Origin: a virus
IMG/VR virus record: IMGVR_UViG_3300024327_001041
Location: 1-29,627 of that record
Direction: 5' to 3' (one strand)
Length of the DNA: 29,627 bases
Each line of letters starts with the position of its first letter. Position 1 is the stretch's first letter. The notes beneath the pieces were generated by a model that was not told where the DNA came from, did not search any database, and saw only the letters and a list, made by a program, of their open reading frames with translations. Below, in pieces: positions 6,651-14,449 of this stretch. The position numbers and the translations under genes are program-made.

Positions 6651-6913
6651 ATCAGCTCCTTCACAGCTTCAACTACCTTTACTTCTTTAATAGAATCTAT
6701 ACGAAAACTTCTCCAACCATTGTTATCAATATCCCAAACAGATATGGTATCTGGATTTACTTTTTTCGTAGATTCTGTTATAGTAGGCTCGGGTAAAACA
6801 GAATCATGTAAGGTACAATTCATAATTCTTTCTTCACCATTAGCTTTAGTAAAAACTACTTTCATCAAATTACGTTTTAGTCCTTCAACCAAGATTTCCC
6901 GCTTCTTCATCAT
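6647..6913 (-). CDS. WYL_2/Sm-like SH3-fold protein (formerly DUF2693)
   Basis: An 88-residue protein with KVVFTKANGEERIMNCTL and SVWDIDNNGWRSFRIDSI, the signature of the phage SH3-fold family I know as DUF2693/WYL_2. Function is unsettled; it may bind nucleic acid or a ligand. I start it at ATG 6913, behind GGAGGAAAAAGGTT, instead of eight codons upstream. Even so it overlaps the dCMP deaminase end by 29 bp. Confidence 0.8.
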   Translation of the reverse strand: MMKKREILVEGLKRNLMKVVFTKANGEERIMNCTLHDSVLPEPTITESTKKVNPDTISVWDIDNNGWRSFRIDSIKEVKVVEAVKELI

Positions 6914-7358
6914 AACCTTTTTCCTCCATATATTCAATAAAACTCACTTCACGTTGATGTTTGAAAATATCCACATTGGAATATTTCTTTAACAAATCTA
7001 TACCATACTCATTTTTATAACTCTCTTCATAATGAAATTCTTTTATGCCTGATTGCAGAATTAACTTAGCACAATCAACACAAGGAGCATAAGTACAAAA
7101 CATATATGCATCCTGTCCTGATTCAGTAGACTTAGCTAACTTAGTTATTGCATTAGCTTCTGCATGAAGAACTTCTGGTTTTGTATGACCATCTTCTTCA
7201 CAAATATTAGAACCACCAGAAGGCATACCATTGTATCCGATAGAAATAATTCTATCATCCTTTACAATGATACACCCAACTTGTAGTCGAGTTGCTGTAG
7301 ATAGTTTTCCATATACCCTAGCAACTTCTAAGTGTGCGTCTATATATTTACTTTTCAT
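6885..7358 (-). CDS. dCMP deaminase
   Basis: A 157-residue zinc-dependent deoxycytidylate deaminase: HAE motif (His65, Glu67) and APCVDC (Cys93, Cys96), plus QVGCIIV and the GYNGMPSGG loop typical of dCMP deaminases. It makes dUMP, the substrate of ThyX encoded at 13565-14449, so phage dTTP synthesis can start from dCMP. Start set at ATG 7358 from family alignment (MKSKYIDAHLEVA). The ATG 27 bp upstream lacks a better ribosome site and adds only a basic tail. Confidence 0.92.
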   Translation of the reverse strand: MKSKYIDAHLEVARVYGKLSTATRLQVGCIIVKDDRIISIGYNGMPSGGSNICEEDGHTKPEVLHAEANAITKLAKSTESGQDAYMFCTYAPCVDCAKLILQSGIKEFHYEESYKNEYGIDLLKKYSNVDIFKHQREVSFIEYMEEKGYDEEAGNLG

Positions 7359-7617
7359 CTTTTTCTTTGAACCAAGTTTCAACATCTATTTGCTCAACAG
7401 GACTTTCTGCAGCTTTGTTTTGTTCAAACTCTTCAATCTTTTCTTCTACAGCAGAAAACTCTTTGTTGAATGTTTTCTTAATATACTCTGTACCATCAAC
7501 AACCATGTCCTTTGAGGTAGCCAAATCTTTTACAAGTATATCTACATTTTCTGGTTTCTGTGTCATCAAAGAAAACAATAGGAAAAATTGAAATACAATA
7601 ATAATATTCTTAATCAT
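7348..7617 (-). CDS. membrane-anchored/exported small protein, 89 aa
   Basis: N-terminal hydrophobic segment (MIKNIIIVFQFFLLFSL) acting as signal or anchor, then a charged helical region (about 40-70, EFSAVEEKIEEFEQNK) likely to form a short coiled coil. No lipobox. Not recognised. It overlaps the deaminase start by 11 bp and the previous stop by one base. It is one of several exported small proteins of this early operon. Confidence 0.65.
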   Translation of the reverse strand: MIKNIIIVFQFFLLFSLMTQKPENVDILVKDLATSKDMVVDGTEYIKKTFNKEFSAVEEKIEEFEQNKAAESPVEQIDVETWFKEKDEK

Positions 7618-8489
7618 TAGAACGCTCCTAGTAAAATGGTTTGTGCGTTAATTCTTCCAGTAACGGATTGATCTTTGGTTTTCATAGATTTCATTTTCTT
7701 ACGCAAAGATTGTTTCGTTAATTTACTTAATGTATCTTCTGGTTTTCTAGCTGTCTTTTGCGTGGATGCTTCATTGTCAAAGTTCTGAATAGTACAACCC
7801 TTGACACTAAATCCTCTCACACTATTCTCAGCATAATATACACCCAATCGGTTATATTTGGTGTTATACACCCATAACTCACTAGCACCGACAATCTTTT
7901 CTGGATTGATACTTACCAGTTTAAGGTCTGGATGTTCTGATTGATATTTAAGATTCTTAATCAACTTAGAAGCTGATTTCTGTTTTGTCTTTCTAGGTTT
8001 TCTTTGAGCTGATGCGTTCTTAATAATACGGTCAAGATCATCAACGATAATACCAAAGAAATCGGTATATCTTTGCACCTCTTTAGGTTTCAAATTTCCC
8101 CATGCTTCTTTGAGGTATTCATCTTCACCGTTATACAACTCAACCAACGCATTGTATTCATCCAGATAATGTTCTTTCAACTTTCGGGCATGAACACTTT
8201 TACATCCTTTATCAATAAGGATAGTATAGAAATCATATTTATCTTTATAGTCACTTTCAACAAAATCGTCAACCATACCTTCGATATTAGCAATGAGAGT
8301 ATAAACCTGCTCACGGATTCTATCTTGTATAGTAACCTTTGGCTTACTTTTTTGTTTTTCTTTTTCCTTTTGTCGTTCTTCCTCAGCCTGTTTCTTTTCA
8401 TAACCAATAGAAGGGTCTTCCATAACTCCATTGATAATAGGAACAGCTCTTGTAACACCATCTTCACACAACATTAGATCATAACCCAT
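7617..8489 (-). CDS. conserved marine T4-like phage protein, 290 aa
   Basis: Start at ATG 8489 (MGYDLMLCEDGVTRAVPIIN) behind AAGGAG, rather than 17 codons upstream. A Lys/Glu/Gln-rich linker (about 35-52) is followed by a helical domain. A C-terminal domain contains ELWVYNTKYNRLGVYYAE and GFSVKGCTIQNF, blocks I associate with a conserved hypothetical protein of cyanophages and relatives. No enzymatic motif. The basic C-terminus (SLRKKMKSMKTK) could bind nucleic acid. Function unknown. Confidence 0.78.
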   Translation of the reverse strand: MGYDLMLCEDGVTRAVPIINGVMEDPSIGYEKKQAEEERQKEKEKQKSKPKVTIQDRIREQVYTLIANIEGMVDDFVESDYKDKYDFYTILIDKGCKSVHARKLKEHYLDEYNALVELYNGEDEYLKEAWGNLKPKEVQRYTDFFGIIVDDLDRIIKNASAQRKPRKTKQKSASKLIKNLKYQSEHPDLKLVSINPEKIVGASELWVYNTKYNRLGVYYAENSVRGFSVKGCTIQNFDNEASTQKTARKPEDTLSKLTKQSLRKKMKSMKTKDQSVTGRINAQTILLGAF

Positions 8490-8502
8490 AATATAATACT
8501 CC

Positions 8503-8772
8503 TTATAATAAATGCATTTTTCCCAATCCAAATAACGCAATCAGGATAACAATACTATTCAATAATATTAAATTCACACTACTTCTTAGATAGGCATTAA
8601 TAATATGTAATGATGAACCTACCAACTGAATTAAAAATATAGTGGTAATGCAAACATCGTCACCATAATAGGCCATCAATAAATATATCATAATGAAACA
8701 TAATGAACCAACTGTTTCACAAAACAAACGAAACCTATTATTTTTCCAATCATCTATCAACCAATTTTTCAT
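8503..8772 (-). CDS. small membrane protein, about three TM helices, 89 aa
   Basis: Three predicted membrane helices (about 16-35, 42-60, 66-84) after a charged N-terminus (MKNWLIDDWKNNRFR). The NAYLRSS...LLNS pattern between helices 2 and 3 recalls small PnuC/SWEET-like half-transporter proteins, but the match is too weak to name it. It lies in the early operon just after the acidic 72-aa protein. The ribosome site of the next gene lies inside its 3' end. Confidence 0.65.
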   Translation of the reverse strand: MKNWLIDDWKNNRFRLFCETVGSLCFIMIYLLMAYYGDDVCITTIFLIQLVGSSLHIINAYLRSSVNLILLNSIVILIALFGLGKMHLL

Positions 8773-8781
8773 TTTCTAACC

Positions 8782-9000
8782 TCAATTATTCGATACTGTC
8801 ATTATATAATCTTTACCCTTTACCATCCATTCTGGCCAAACTGCCTGATTCATCATTTCATATTCTGCATCAGCTTGTTTGTCCATTTCACGGTTATATT
8901 TTTCTTCATCAGTTCCTTCGCCTTCTAAAGAATCCAACCATGCTTCAAAATCGTGTTTATCGTCTTCGTAATTTTCCCATTCTTCGTCCCAAATGCTCAT
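8782..9000 (-). CDS. acidic small protein, 72 aa, first gene of early operon
   Basis: Highly acidic (MSIWDEEWENYEDDKHDFEA...), predicted soluble, with a tryptophan-containing C-terminus (AVWPEWMVKGKDY). It is the first gene after a near-consensus sigma70-like promoter and has ribosome site CGGAG. First genes of phage early operons are often small host-takeover proteins, and acidic ones often mimic DNA or bind host proteins. That is inference from position and charge only. Confidence 0.65.
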   Translation of the reverse strand: MSIWDEEWENYEDDKHDFEAWLDSLEGEGTDEEKYNREMDKQADAEYEMMNQAVWPEWMVKGKDYIMTVSNN

Positions 9001-9043
9001 TTGATTAACTCCGTTTTAAAGTTATTTCTTAATTGTTATATAT

Positions 9044-9071
9044 ATTATATCATATTTAGGGAATGAGTCAA
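9044..9071 (-). promoter_or_regulatory. sigma70-like early promoter
   Basis: Minus strand: -35 TTGACT (9071-9066), 16-bp spacer, extended -10 TGA-TATAAT (9052-9044). Transcription would start near 9037, giving a leader of roughly 37 nt before ATG 9000 with its CGGAG ribosome site. It is the best match to a host vegetative promoter seen in the window and would drive the early operon toward position 222. Confidence 0.8.
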
Positions 9072-9095
9072 GGAAAAAGTGAAGAAATATTGGAT

Positions 9096-9195
9096 TTTAA
9101 GCCCTTTGTTTACAAAGACTTACAAAGTTTCTCAAAAAACCCTGTAAACCCTTATAAAACAAGGACTTATAAACCCTTTATTTATGAGGACTTAG
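9096..9195 (-). repeat. degenerate AT-rich repeats downstream of GAPDH
   Basis: Between the GAPDH stop and the early promoter are degenerate short repeats. On the plus strand these include AGGACTTA twice, AAACCCTT or close variants several times, ACTTACAAAG/ACTTATAAA, and the palindrome CTTTGTTTACAAAG (9105-9118). A near-late-promoter CATAAATA overlaps the GAPDH stop on the minus strand. No clear terminator hairpin with a U tract. The stretch may be regulatory or iteron-like. Confidence 0.5.
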
Positions 9196-10213
9196 GGGGA
9201 TTCTTCTTTTTTGTGAGAAAATCGAGTAAATCTATCACCCGACAGCAGTATCCATGCTCATTATCATACCAAGCGAGGAGCTTGAGAAATCTCTTATTTA
9301 GCACGTTTGTAGAAAGGCAGTCAATAACAGAAGAATATTCACTACCAATATAGTCCACGGAAACCAGTGGCTCACATGATACATTGATAATACCTTTCAT
9401 TTTACCTTTTGCTTCTTTTTCAAATACTGTGTGAATATCTTCAACATCTGTATCTGCCAATAACTCTATTGACATATCCAACAATGAAACATTTGGAACT
9501 GGAACTCTGATAGATGAGCCATCAAGTTTTCCTTCCAACTCTGGTAATACTACACCCACATTTTTAGCTGCACCAGTACTTGTAGGTATCATTGAAATTG
9601 TAGCAGCTCTTGCTCTTCGTAAATCAGGATGGGAAGAGTCCAATAATGTTTGTCCCATTGTAAATGAATGGACAGTTGTAATAAATCCTTGTTTGATTCC
9701 ATATTGTTTTTGTAATACTTTAAGCAATGGTGTCAAACAGGTAGTAGTACAAGAGGATGCTGATACAATATTATTCTCCTGCAACTTATAATCTGTTTCA
9801 TTTACTCCGTAGATTAATGTAGCATCTACATCTGAAGCTGGTGAACATACAATAACATTCTTTGCACCTGCTTCTATATGTTGAGACAGAGAATGTTTAT
9901 CAGTAAACTTACCCGTTGAGTCTATAACATAATCAACTTCCAACTCTCCCCAAGGTAATTTTGCTGGAGTGTTTCTATCAAAGTTCGGTATCAAATGTCC
10001 ATCAATGATTAAGTTATCTAACTCATATGAAATCTCACCATCAAAGTGACCGTGAATAGAATCATACTTAAACAAGTGAGCTCTAACATCAACCGTAGTT
10101 CTTGCGTTAATAGCAACAATGTTATACTTTGAATCTTTAATAAGTGTACGAATTAAATTTCTACCAATCCTACCAAAACCATTAAATGCTATGTTTATCT
10201 TTTTCTCTGCCAC
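9182..10213 (-). CDS. gap: glyceraldehyde-3-phosphate dehydrogenase
   Basis: A 343-residue, full-length GAPDH. It has the NAD(P)-binding Rossmann motif FNGFGRIGR (10-18), catalytic Cys155 in SASSCTTTC and His182 in VHSF. The phosphate-binding block DLRRARAATISMIPTSTGAA runs from about 197, and AWYDNEHGY is at about 314-322. It interconverts glyceraldehyde-3-P and 1,3-bisphosphoglycerate. The Asp that normally follows the second beta strand (AIND) is Ala (AINAR), so NADP use or relaxed specificity is possible. SCTTNC is SCTTTC and VHAYTNDQ is VHSFTMGQ. Starts at GTG 10213 behind GAGGTGGAAGA and overlaps the nuclease gene by 32 bp. A phage GAPDH is unusual; the gene looks intact. Confidence 0.95.
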   Translation of the reverse strand: MAEKKINIAFNGFGRIGRNLIRTLIKDSKYNIVAINARTTVDVRAHLFKYDSIHGHFDGEISYELDNLIIDGHLIPNFDRNTPAKLPWGELEVDYVIDSTGKFTDKHSLSQHIEAGAKNVIVCSPASDVDATLIYGVNETDYKLQENNIVSASSCTTTCLTPLLKVLQKQYGIKQGFITTVHSFTMGQTLLDSSHPDLRRARAATISMIPTSTGAAKNVGVVLPELEGKLDGSSIRVPVPNVSLLDMSIELLADTDVEDIHTVFEKEAKGKMKGIINVSCEPLVSVDYIGSEYSSVIDCLSTNVLNKRFLKLLAWYDNEHGYCCRVIDLLDFLTKKKNPPKSS

Positions 10214-10709
10214 TCTTCCACCTCATCTCAAGTTTATCTTTATAACAATCAAAAAAATATTTCATATCACATAACCAATATTTTTTATACTTTACACCAT
10301 GACCTAAAGAATCAATATCCTTTGTATCATACAAAACATATGTTCCTTTTCTGGTAATCTTAATAAACAATAGCCATAAATCATTTTCATCTGTTACATC
10401 ATGTTCCACTTGGTCTATCCAAGTATTTAAGAGAGCTATACTATTATTTGCAATCAATAGATGAAAAGGAAACTCTGCATAGTTCTTACACTCAGCTAAG
10501 AAATATGGATAGTGTTCGGGTGGAATAATATCACCACGCGATAACTTTATCTGCTCCTCAGAAAGTGTCTCCTTTCTGAACTGATTTGAACCACCTATAA
10601 ATGCACCAGAACCTGGCACTCTAATAAATGATTGATTATACAATTCTGATAGAAACAAACAAACATCTCTCTCCCAACTCTTACCTTTATTCTTAGACTT
10701 ACTACTCAT
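10182..10709 (-). CDS. Hjc-like PD-(D/E)XK nuclease
   Basis: A 175-residue protein with KGKSWERD (Glu near 13), VPGSGAFIGG, RGDI (Asp near 60) and LAECKNY (Glu-x-Lys, near 73-75). This order of E, GSGA, GD and ECK is that of archaeal Hjc-type Holliday-junction resolvases and related phage nucleases. A role in resolving branched replication or recombination DNA is likely but not proven. It overlaps the upstream zinc-ribbon gene (ATGA) and the GAPDH start (32 bp). Confidence 0.7.
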   Translation of the reverse strand: MSSKSKNKGKSWERDVCLFLSELYNQSFIRVPGSGAFIGGSNQFRKETLSEEQIKLSRGDIIPPEHYPYFLAECKNYAEFPFHLLIANNSIALLNTWIDQVEHDVTDENDLWLLFIKITRKGTYVLYDTKDIDSLGHGVKYKKYWLCDMKYFFDCYKDKLEMRWKSGREKDKHSI

Positions 10710-10906
10710 AGATGAAATCCAGTTTCATCCTGTTCGTCATATTCATCATCTTCATCTACATCCCTAATATAAACAGGTGATGCACAAAAAGGACAAAACT
10801 TTGGAATCATATCAGGTGTCTCACAATCCATAGCAAACGAATGTCCACACTCAGGACAACCAAACCTCTTTATTATTTCTCCCTCTTCTTCAAATTCCTC
10901 TTCCAT
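10706..10906 (-). CDS. small zinc-ribbon protein, 66 aa
   Basis: Starts at ATG 10906 behind TAGGAGCTAAA; the longer in-frame version through the divergent intergenic region has no ribosome site and is rejected. Acidic N-terminus (MEEEFEEEGE), then a zinc ribbon FGCPECGHSF...KFCPFCASP with four Cys, and an acidic tail. Function unknown; it is coupled to the Hjc-like nuclease by an ATGA overlap and may be an accessory factor. Confidence 0.75.
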   Translation of the reverse strand: MEEEFEEEGEIIKRFGCPECGHSFAMDCETPDMIPKFCPFCASPVYIRDVDEDDEYDEQDETGFHL

Positions 10907-10947
10907 TTTAGCTCCTATTTCAATATATATATACACTTTCTCAATCT

Positions 10948-10955
10948 TATAAATA
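10948..10955 (+). promoter_or_regulatory. T4-type late promoter
   Basis: Exact TATAAATA on the plus strand, the consensus -10 element of T4 late promoters recognised by the gp55 sigma factor. It lies 66 bp before the ATG of the GIY-YIG gene at 11022, the only plus-strand gene, and nothing else lies downstream for it to serve. T4 endonuclease genes also have their own late promoters. Confidence 0.65.
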
Positions 10956-10964
10956 ACGGTATAA

Positions 10965-10985
10965 GGGGAAATTACGAGTTTCCCC
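10965..10985 (+). other. perfect hairpin at 5' end of late transcript
   Basis: A perfect 7-bp stem GGGGAAA/TTTCCCC with loop TTACGAG, starting about 10 bases after the TATAAATA element, so it would cap the 5' end of the endonuclease mRNA. It does not cover the ribosome site near 11010. It could stabilise the transcript or act as a weak terminator for read-through on either strand. Confidence 0.6.
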
Positions 10986-11021
10986 AAATACCTAAACACA
11001 ATAACTATCGGAGTAGCTATC

Positions 11022-11621
11022 ATGTCTAAGAATACTTATACTCACTATATATACCTTCTAGTGGACGAAAACCATAAGAAATATGGTGGCGTTCGTTCCT
11101 GTAAATACATACCAGAAAAAGACCCTTATATGGGAACATCAAACCCTGTAGATACAGCTATGTCAGTTGGTGTATCCTTCACTAAGCACATCATAAAAAC
11201 CTTTGATACAAGAGATGAAGCTAATGTATACGAATCAGATTGGTTAGTAAGGGTAAAAGCAGCTCAAAGTGCCGACTGGTATAATCAGATGAATACTTAT
11301 CCGAACTTTTGTGCTCTAGGACGAGTGCCTTGGAATAAAGGCATCCCTAATCCATCTGTAAGAAAAAGAATGTTACACAATAATCCAATGAAAGACCATA
11401 AAATTGTTACTAAAGTATTAGAAACTAAAAAGAAAAATGGTAGTAATTCCAATATAACAAGATATAAACATCTTAAAGTTGAATATGCTAAAAGTCCAAA
11501 AGTATGTCCTACCTGTAATACAATAATGCCTTATGAAAGACGCCATAGGATATTCTGTAATAAATCTTGTTCAGCAGTTTATACCAATACTCATAGAATA
11601 CTTAAAAAATCTAAGAGTTAA
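11022..11621 (+). CDS. GIY-YIG homing-type endonuclease with NUMOD3 and zinc finger
   Basis: A 199-residue protein: GIY-YIG-like catalytic part (Tyr9-Ile-Tyr, Tyr21-Gly-Gly, Arg25, YMGTS at about 36-40, likely catalytic Glu71). NUMOD3-like blocks follow (VPWNKG, then NNPMKDHK at about 118-125), and a C-terminal zinc finger (CPTCN...FCNKSCSA). This architecture belongs to free-standing homing endonucleases of T4-like phages. It is the only plus-strand gene, placed between the zinc-ribbon gene and nrdJ with its own late promoter, and it overlaps the nrdJ 3' end by 11 bp tail to tail. Ribosome site CGGAG. Confidence 0.85.
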   Translation: MSKNTYTHYIYLLVDENHKKYGGVRSCKYIPEKDPYMGTSNPVDTAMSVGVSFTKHIIKTFDTRDEANVYESDWLVRVKAAQSADWYNQMNTYPNFCALGRVPWNKGIPNPSVRKRMLHNNPMKDHKIVTKVLETKKKNGSNSNITRYKHLKVEYAKSPKVCPTCNTIMPYERRHRIFCNKSCSAVYTNTHRILKKSKS

Positions 11622-13563
11622 GATCTACTAATTCACAACCCTTATCTCCCGTGCAAGCGTAAGATTGTGAACCCCTCGTATTATCTTCTAATTCATATTT
11701 AGACAACTCTTCCCAATCAATCTCGGTTGGCATAAGTTTAAGCATTTCGGAATATTCATTTTCTGAACATTCTTGATAAGGAGCTTGTTTGTATGAATGA
11801 TCCGAATAAGGTAAAAATGAGATTCCAGAAATCATATCAAAGTTTCTGAACACCCATGCACCAACATCAATCCATTCGTCTTCCTTAACAGTAATGGTAA
11901 CAGACGGTTTATGTTCACACCAATGTTCCTGATATAATTTCCAGAACTCTAATTGTTCTATAGCTGATTTATCATTTCTACATATTGCATTTTCTGCTGT
12001 TCTAATAGGAAATGAAAACACCCAAGTATGTTCTGGTTTTGTTACATCAGATTCATGTGGAATACCTTTCTCCACTAAGAATTGACACAACGGGTCTTTC
12101 TTATCACCTCTTACAGTTCTAATGTAATGTGGTGAATGTCTTGCGTGAATACCAGACGATGCATCAACTAACTGTGATACAGTACCAGAAGGTTTCACAC
12201 AAGTAATAGCTGCAGATGGATTGATACCCAATTGTTTTGCAACTTTCTTATTTGTATCAACTGCAGCTTCTTTTAACATATTTAATAATGCTGGTAGTTG
12301 ATCTTGAACAGCATAAACATCTCCTGTATCAGTACTAAATCTATCATCATAAGTTCCATTAGTATATTCATTATCCATGATACCCGTTAATGATACACCC
12401 AACAAAGCTTCCTCTTCACAATTTGTTTTCCACTCTTTTGACAAGTAACGGAAATCTGTTAGAGTTGCTTGCCATGTACCAAGTATAGATGCAAGTCTTA
12501 CTTTTTCAAATAATGTTTCTGGTGTATCCTCTGGACGAACAACAACCTCAGTCAAGTTACAAAACTCTTTGTCCCTTAATATAATTTCGGAACAAGGGTT
12601 AGTACCAAAATTGTGATTAGAATCTCTACGATCACCAAGTTTCTCAACCTGTTTCTTTGCAGCTTGTCTATTAAATATTCCACGTTCCCCCGATTTCGAT
12701 GCAATCAACGACTGCCACTCTTTTAGAAAAATACCTACATCTGGTTTCTCTGTATATGCTACAGAGTTGTTTGACAATGCACGTTGAGTTTCAGCTAACC
12801 ACCACTGTCCCGTCTTTGCATTTCTCATTCTTTCATCTGTAAGATTTGAAAGTGAAATCAATGCCGACCTACGAACACCACCGACCACAACAATCTCTGC
12901 TATCTTACACATTATATCATGGCACTCAATAGATGATAATTTTCTATCTCTTGCATTTTGGAAAATCTCTACTGTAAAACGAAAAAGATTATCCAATGGT
13001 TCTTTACCAGACGAACGCCCACCAAAAGTTTTTAGACGTTCACCTGCTGGTCTAATCTTTGACATATCCCATTTAGGTATTTGTCCAGCATATAACATCT
13101 GAATCAATTCTTTATATGCCTTTGCCCAACCAATCTTTGAATCAGCTACATGAATAGTAGTATCTGTATCAAATAACTCTTCTGGTACTTCGGGTAGTTT
13201 TTCAACTTCTCTGCGTTCTACAGAAAACCCTACACCAGTTCCACACATTAGAATAAACAAACACTCATCAAATGATCTTGTTTTGTTTACTGCGAGATAT
13301 GCACAATTATATCCTGCTACATTATCCCTTTCCAATGCATCACCAGCTGTCATCAATGACCTCATTGACGGCATGATTTCCATGTTGACTACTGCTTGTT
13401 CTAATTCTTTTCTCTGTGCCTTAATTCCTTTATGTTCTTCTAAGTGTTTCTCAAAGAAATCAAAATATCTCTTTACTGTTTCTTCCCATGTTTCTCTTCG
13501 GTTCTCATTATCGAGCCATCGGGCATATCGACTTTTGTGTATAAATTGTTGGTATATATCCAT
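11611..13563 (-). CDS. nrdJ: adenosylcobalamin-dependent (class II) ribonucleotide reductase
   Basis: A 650-residue monomeric class II reductase close in layout to Lactobacillus leichmannii RTPR. Active-site block TNPCSEI has Cys324 as the expected thiyl-radical site with Asn322 and Glu326. Cys87 (GYNCAY) and Cys335 (FCNLTE) form the reducing pair. CGTGVGF is at 107-113, and a C-terminal shuttle pair sits at Cys637/Cys643. It makes deoxynucleotides using vitamin B12 and works without the oxygen-dependent small subunit of NrdAB, so it needs B12 in the host. It directly follows thyX (1-bp gap), forming a DNA-precursor module. AAGGAG lies 13 nt before the ATG. Confidence 0.95.
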   Translation of the reverse strand: MDIYQQFIHKSRYARWLDNENRRETWEETVKRYFDFFEKHLEEHKGIKAQRKELEQAVVNMEIMPSMRSLMTAGDALERDNVAGYNCAYLAVNKTRSFDECLFILMCGTGVGFSVERREVEKLPEVPEELFDTDTTIHVADSKIGWAKAYKELIQMLYAGQIPKWDMSKIRPAGERLKTFGGRSSGKEPLDNLFRFTVEIFQNARDRKLSSIECHDIMCKIAEIVVVGGVRRSALISLSNLTDERMRNAKTGQWWLAETQRALSNNSVAYTEKPDVGIFLKEWQSLIASKSGERGIFNRQAAKKQVEKLGDRRDSNHNFGTNPCSEIILRDKEFCNLTEVVVRPEDTPETLFEKVRLASILGTWQATLTDFRYLSKEWKTNCEEEALLGVSLTGIMDNEYTNGTYDDRFSTDTGDVYAVQDQLPALLNMLKEAAVDTNKKVAKQLGINPSAAITCVKPSGTVSQLVDASSGIHARHSPHYIRTVRGDKKDPLCQFLVEKGIPHESDVTKPEHTWVFSFPIRTAENAICRNDKSAIEQLEFWKLYQEHWCEHKPSVTITVKEDEWIDVGAWVFRNFDMISGISFLPYSDHSYKQAPYQECSENEYSEMLKLMPTEIDWEELSKYELEDNTRGSQSYACTGDKGCELVDLNS

Positions 13564-13564
13564 C

Positions 13565-14449
13565 TTATTTAAATTTCTCCTTTAACTCATTCCATTCACG
13601 TTTACCTAATCCAAAATCCAAATCTTCTGACTTACTAATGTCATCTATGTAACTTGTAATATTCTGACAAAATCCTGATGATTGTTGCATCAAAGGAAAA
13701 TGTTCAAATACATAATTCAATACATTCATTTCCATTCTACTTAAATTTATACTACCTAAACTATAGTCCTCAAATGCTTCAGTTGCAATAGGAAAATGAG
13801 GCTTTACCATTTCATACATTGGCTTTGCATAATCTTGTATTTCCTGCTGTGCATGACTATCCATTCTTAGCTTACAAAAATGAAAAAAGTTGTGCAAGTC
13901 AATTTTCCAGTAACACTCCGTATAGTTTGAAACTGGTAAAACTGTTCTAGCCAACTCTCTTGATAACCCACCATGTTCTAGTGTTTCATTACCAATCAAA
14001 ACTTTGTATGCACATAAAGCTTTAGTGGTAACACCAGAAATGATTTCTTTATATTTCTGTTTCCAACTATCAGAAAGTTCTCCGTCCCTACCCTGTTTGT
14101 TACTAAGGGATTGTGGTTGGATATATTCTGATTCTGGAATATAACAATCATCTGACATTACAGAATATCTGCCAGAGTATTCGTTAAGTTTTGCTGTGCG
14201 GTGTCTCACAAGTTGTCGCATAACAAAAATAGGAAGTTTCAAATGAAACTTTACTGAAGCCATTTCAAGTGGGCTAGTGTGTTTATGTCTTAACAAATAA
14301 CGAATGAGATTTCTGTTGTCCGACACCGCCCGAGTTCCCTTCCCATAGGAAACCCGAGCAGCATCAGCAATATCACCGTCACTACCCATAATGTCTACTA
14401 GTCTAACAAAACCATGCTCGTGTACTTTTTGTTCCTGTATCTCCATCAT
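13565..14449 (-). CDS. thyX: FAD-dependent thymidylate synthase
   Basis: A 294-residue flavin-dependent ThyX. The family signature RHR-x7-S is seen as Arg82-His-Arg TAKLNEY Ser92, and SRELARTVLPV is the second conserved block. It methylates dUMP to dTMP using methylene-THF and NADPH. It is longer than most bacterial enzymes (220-250 aa), as often in phages. Ribosome site GTGAGGATTTAG. It complements the dCMP deaminase at 6885 and precedes nrdJ. Confidence 0.95.
   Translation of the reverse strand: MMEIQEQKVHEHGFVRLVDIMGSDGDIADAARVSYGKGTRAVSDNRNLIRYLLRHKHTSPLEMASVKFHLKLPIFVMRQLVRHRTAKLNEYSGRYSVMSDDCYIPESEYIQPQSLSNKQGRDGELSDSWKQKYKEIISGVTTKALCAYKVLIGNETLEHGGLSRELARTVLPVSNYTECYWKIDLHNFFHFCKLRMDSHAQQEIQDYAKPMYEMVKPHFPIATEAFEDYSLGSINLSRMEMNVLNYVFEHFPLMQQSSGFCQNITSYIDDISKSEDLDFGLGKREWNELKEKFK

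Noticed and set aside
8073-8477. 134-residue plus-strand ORF with hydrophobic composition
   Set aside because: Antisense shadow of the 290-aa gene; Phe/Ile richness comes from reversed Lys/Asn codons.
10907-11023. N-terminal extension of the zinc-ribbon protein across the divergent promoter region
   Set aside because: No ribosome site upstream; ATG 10906 has a good one, and the extension is unlike the family.
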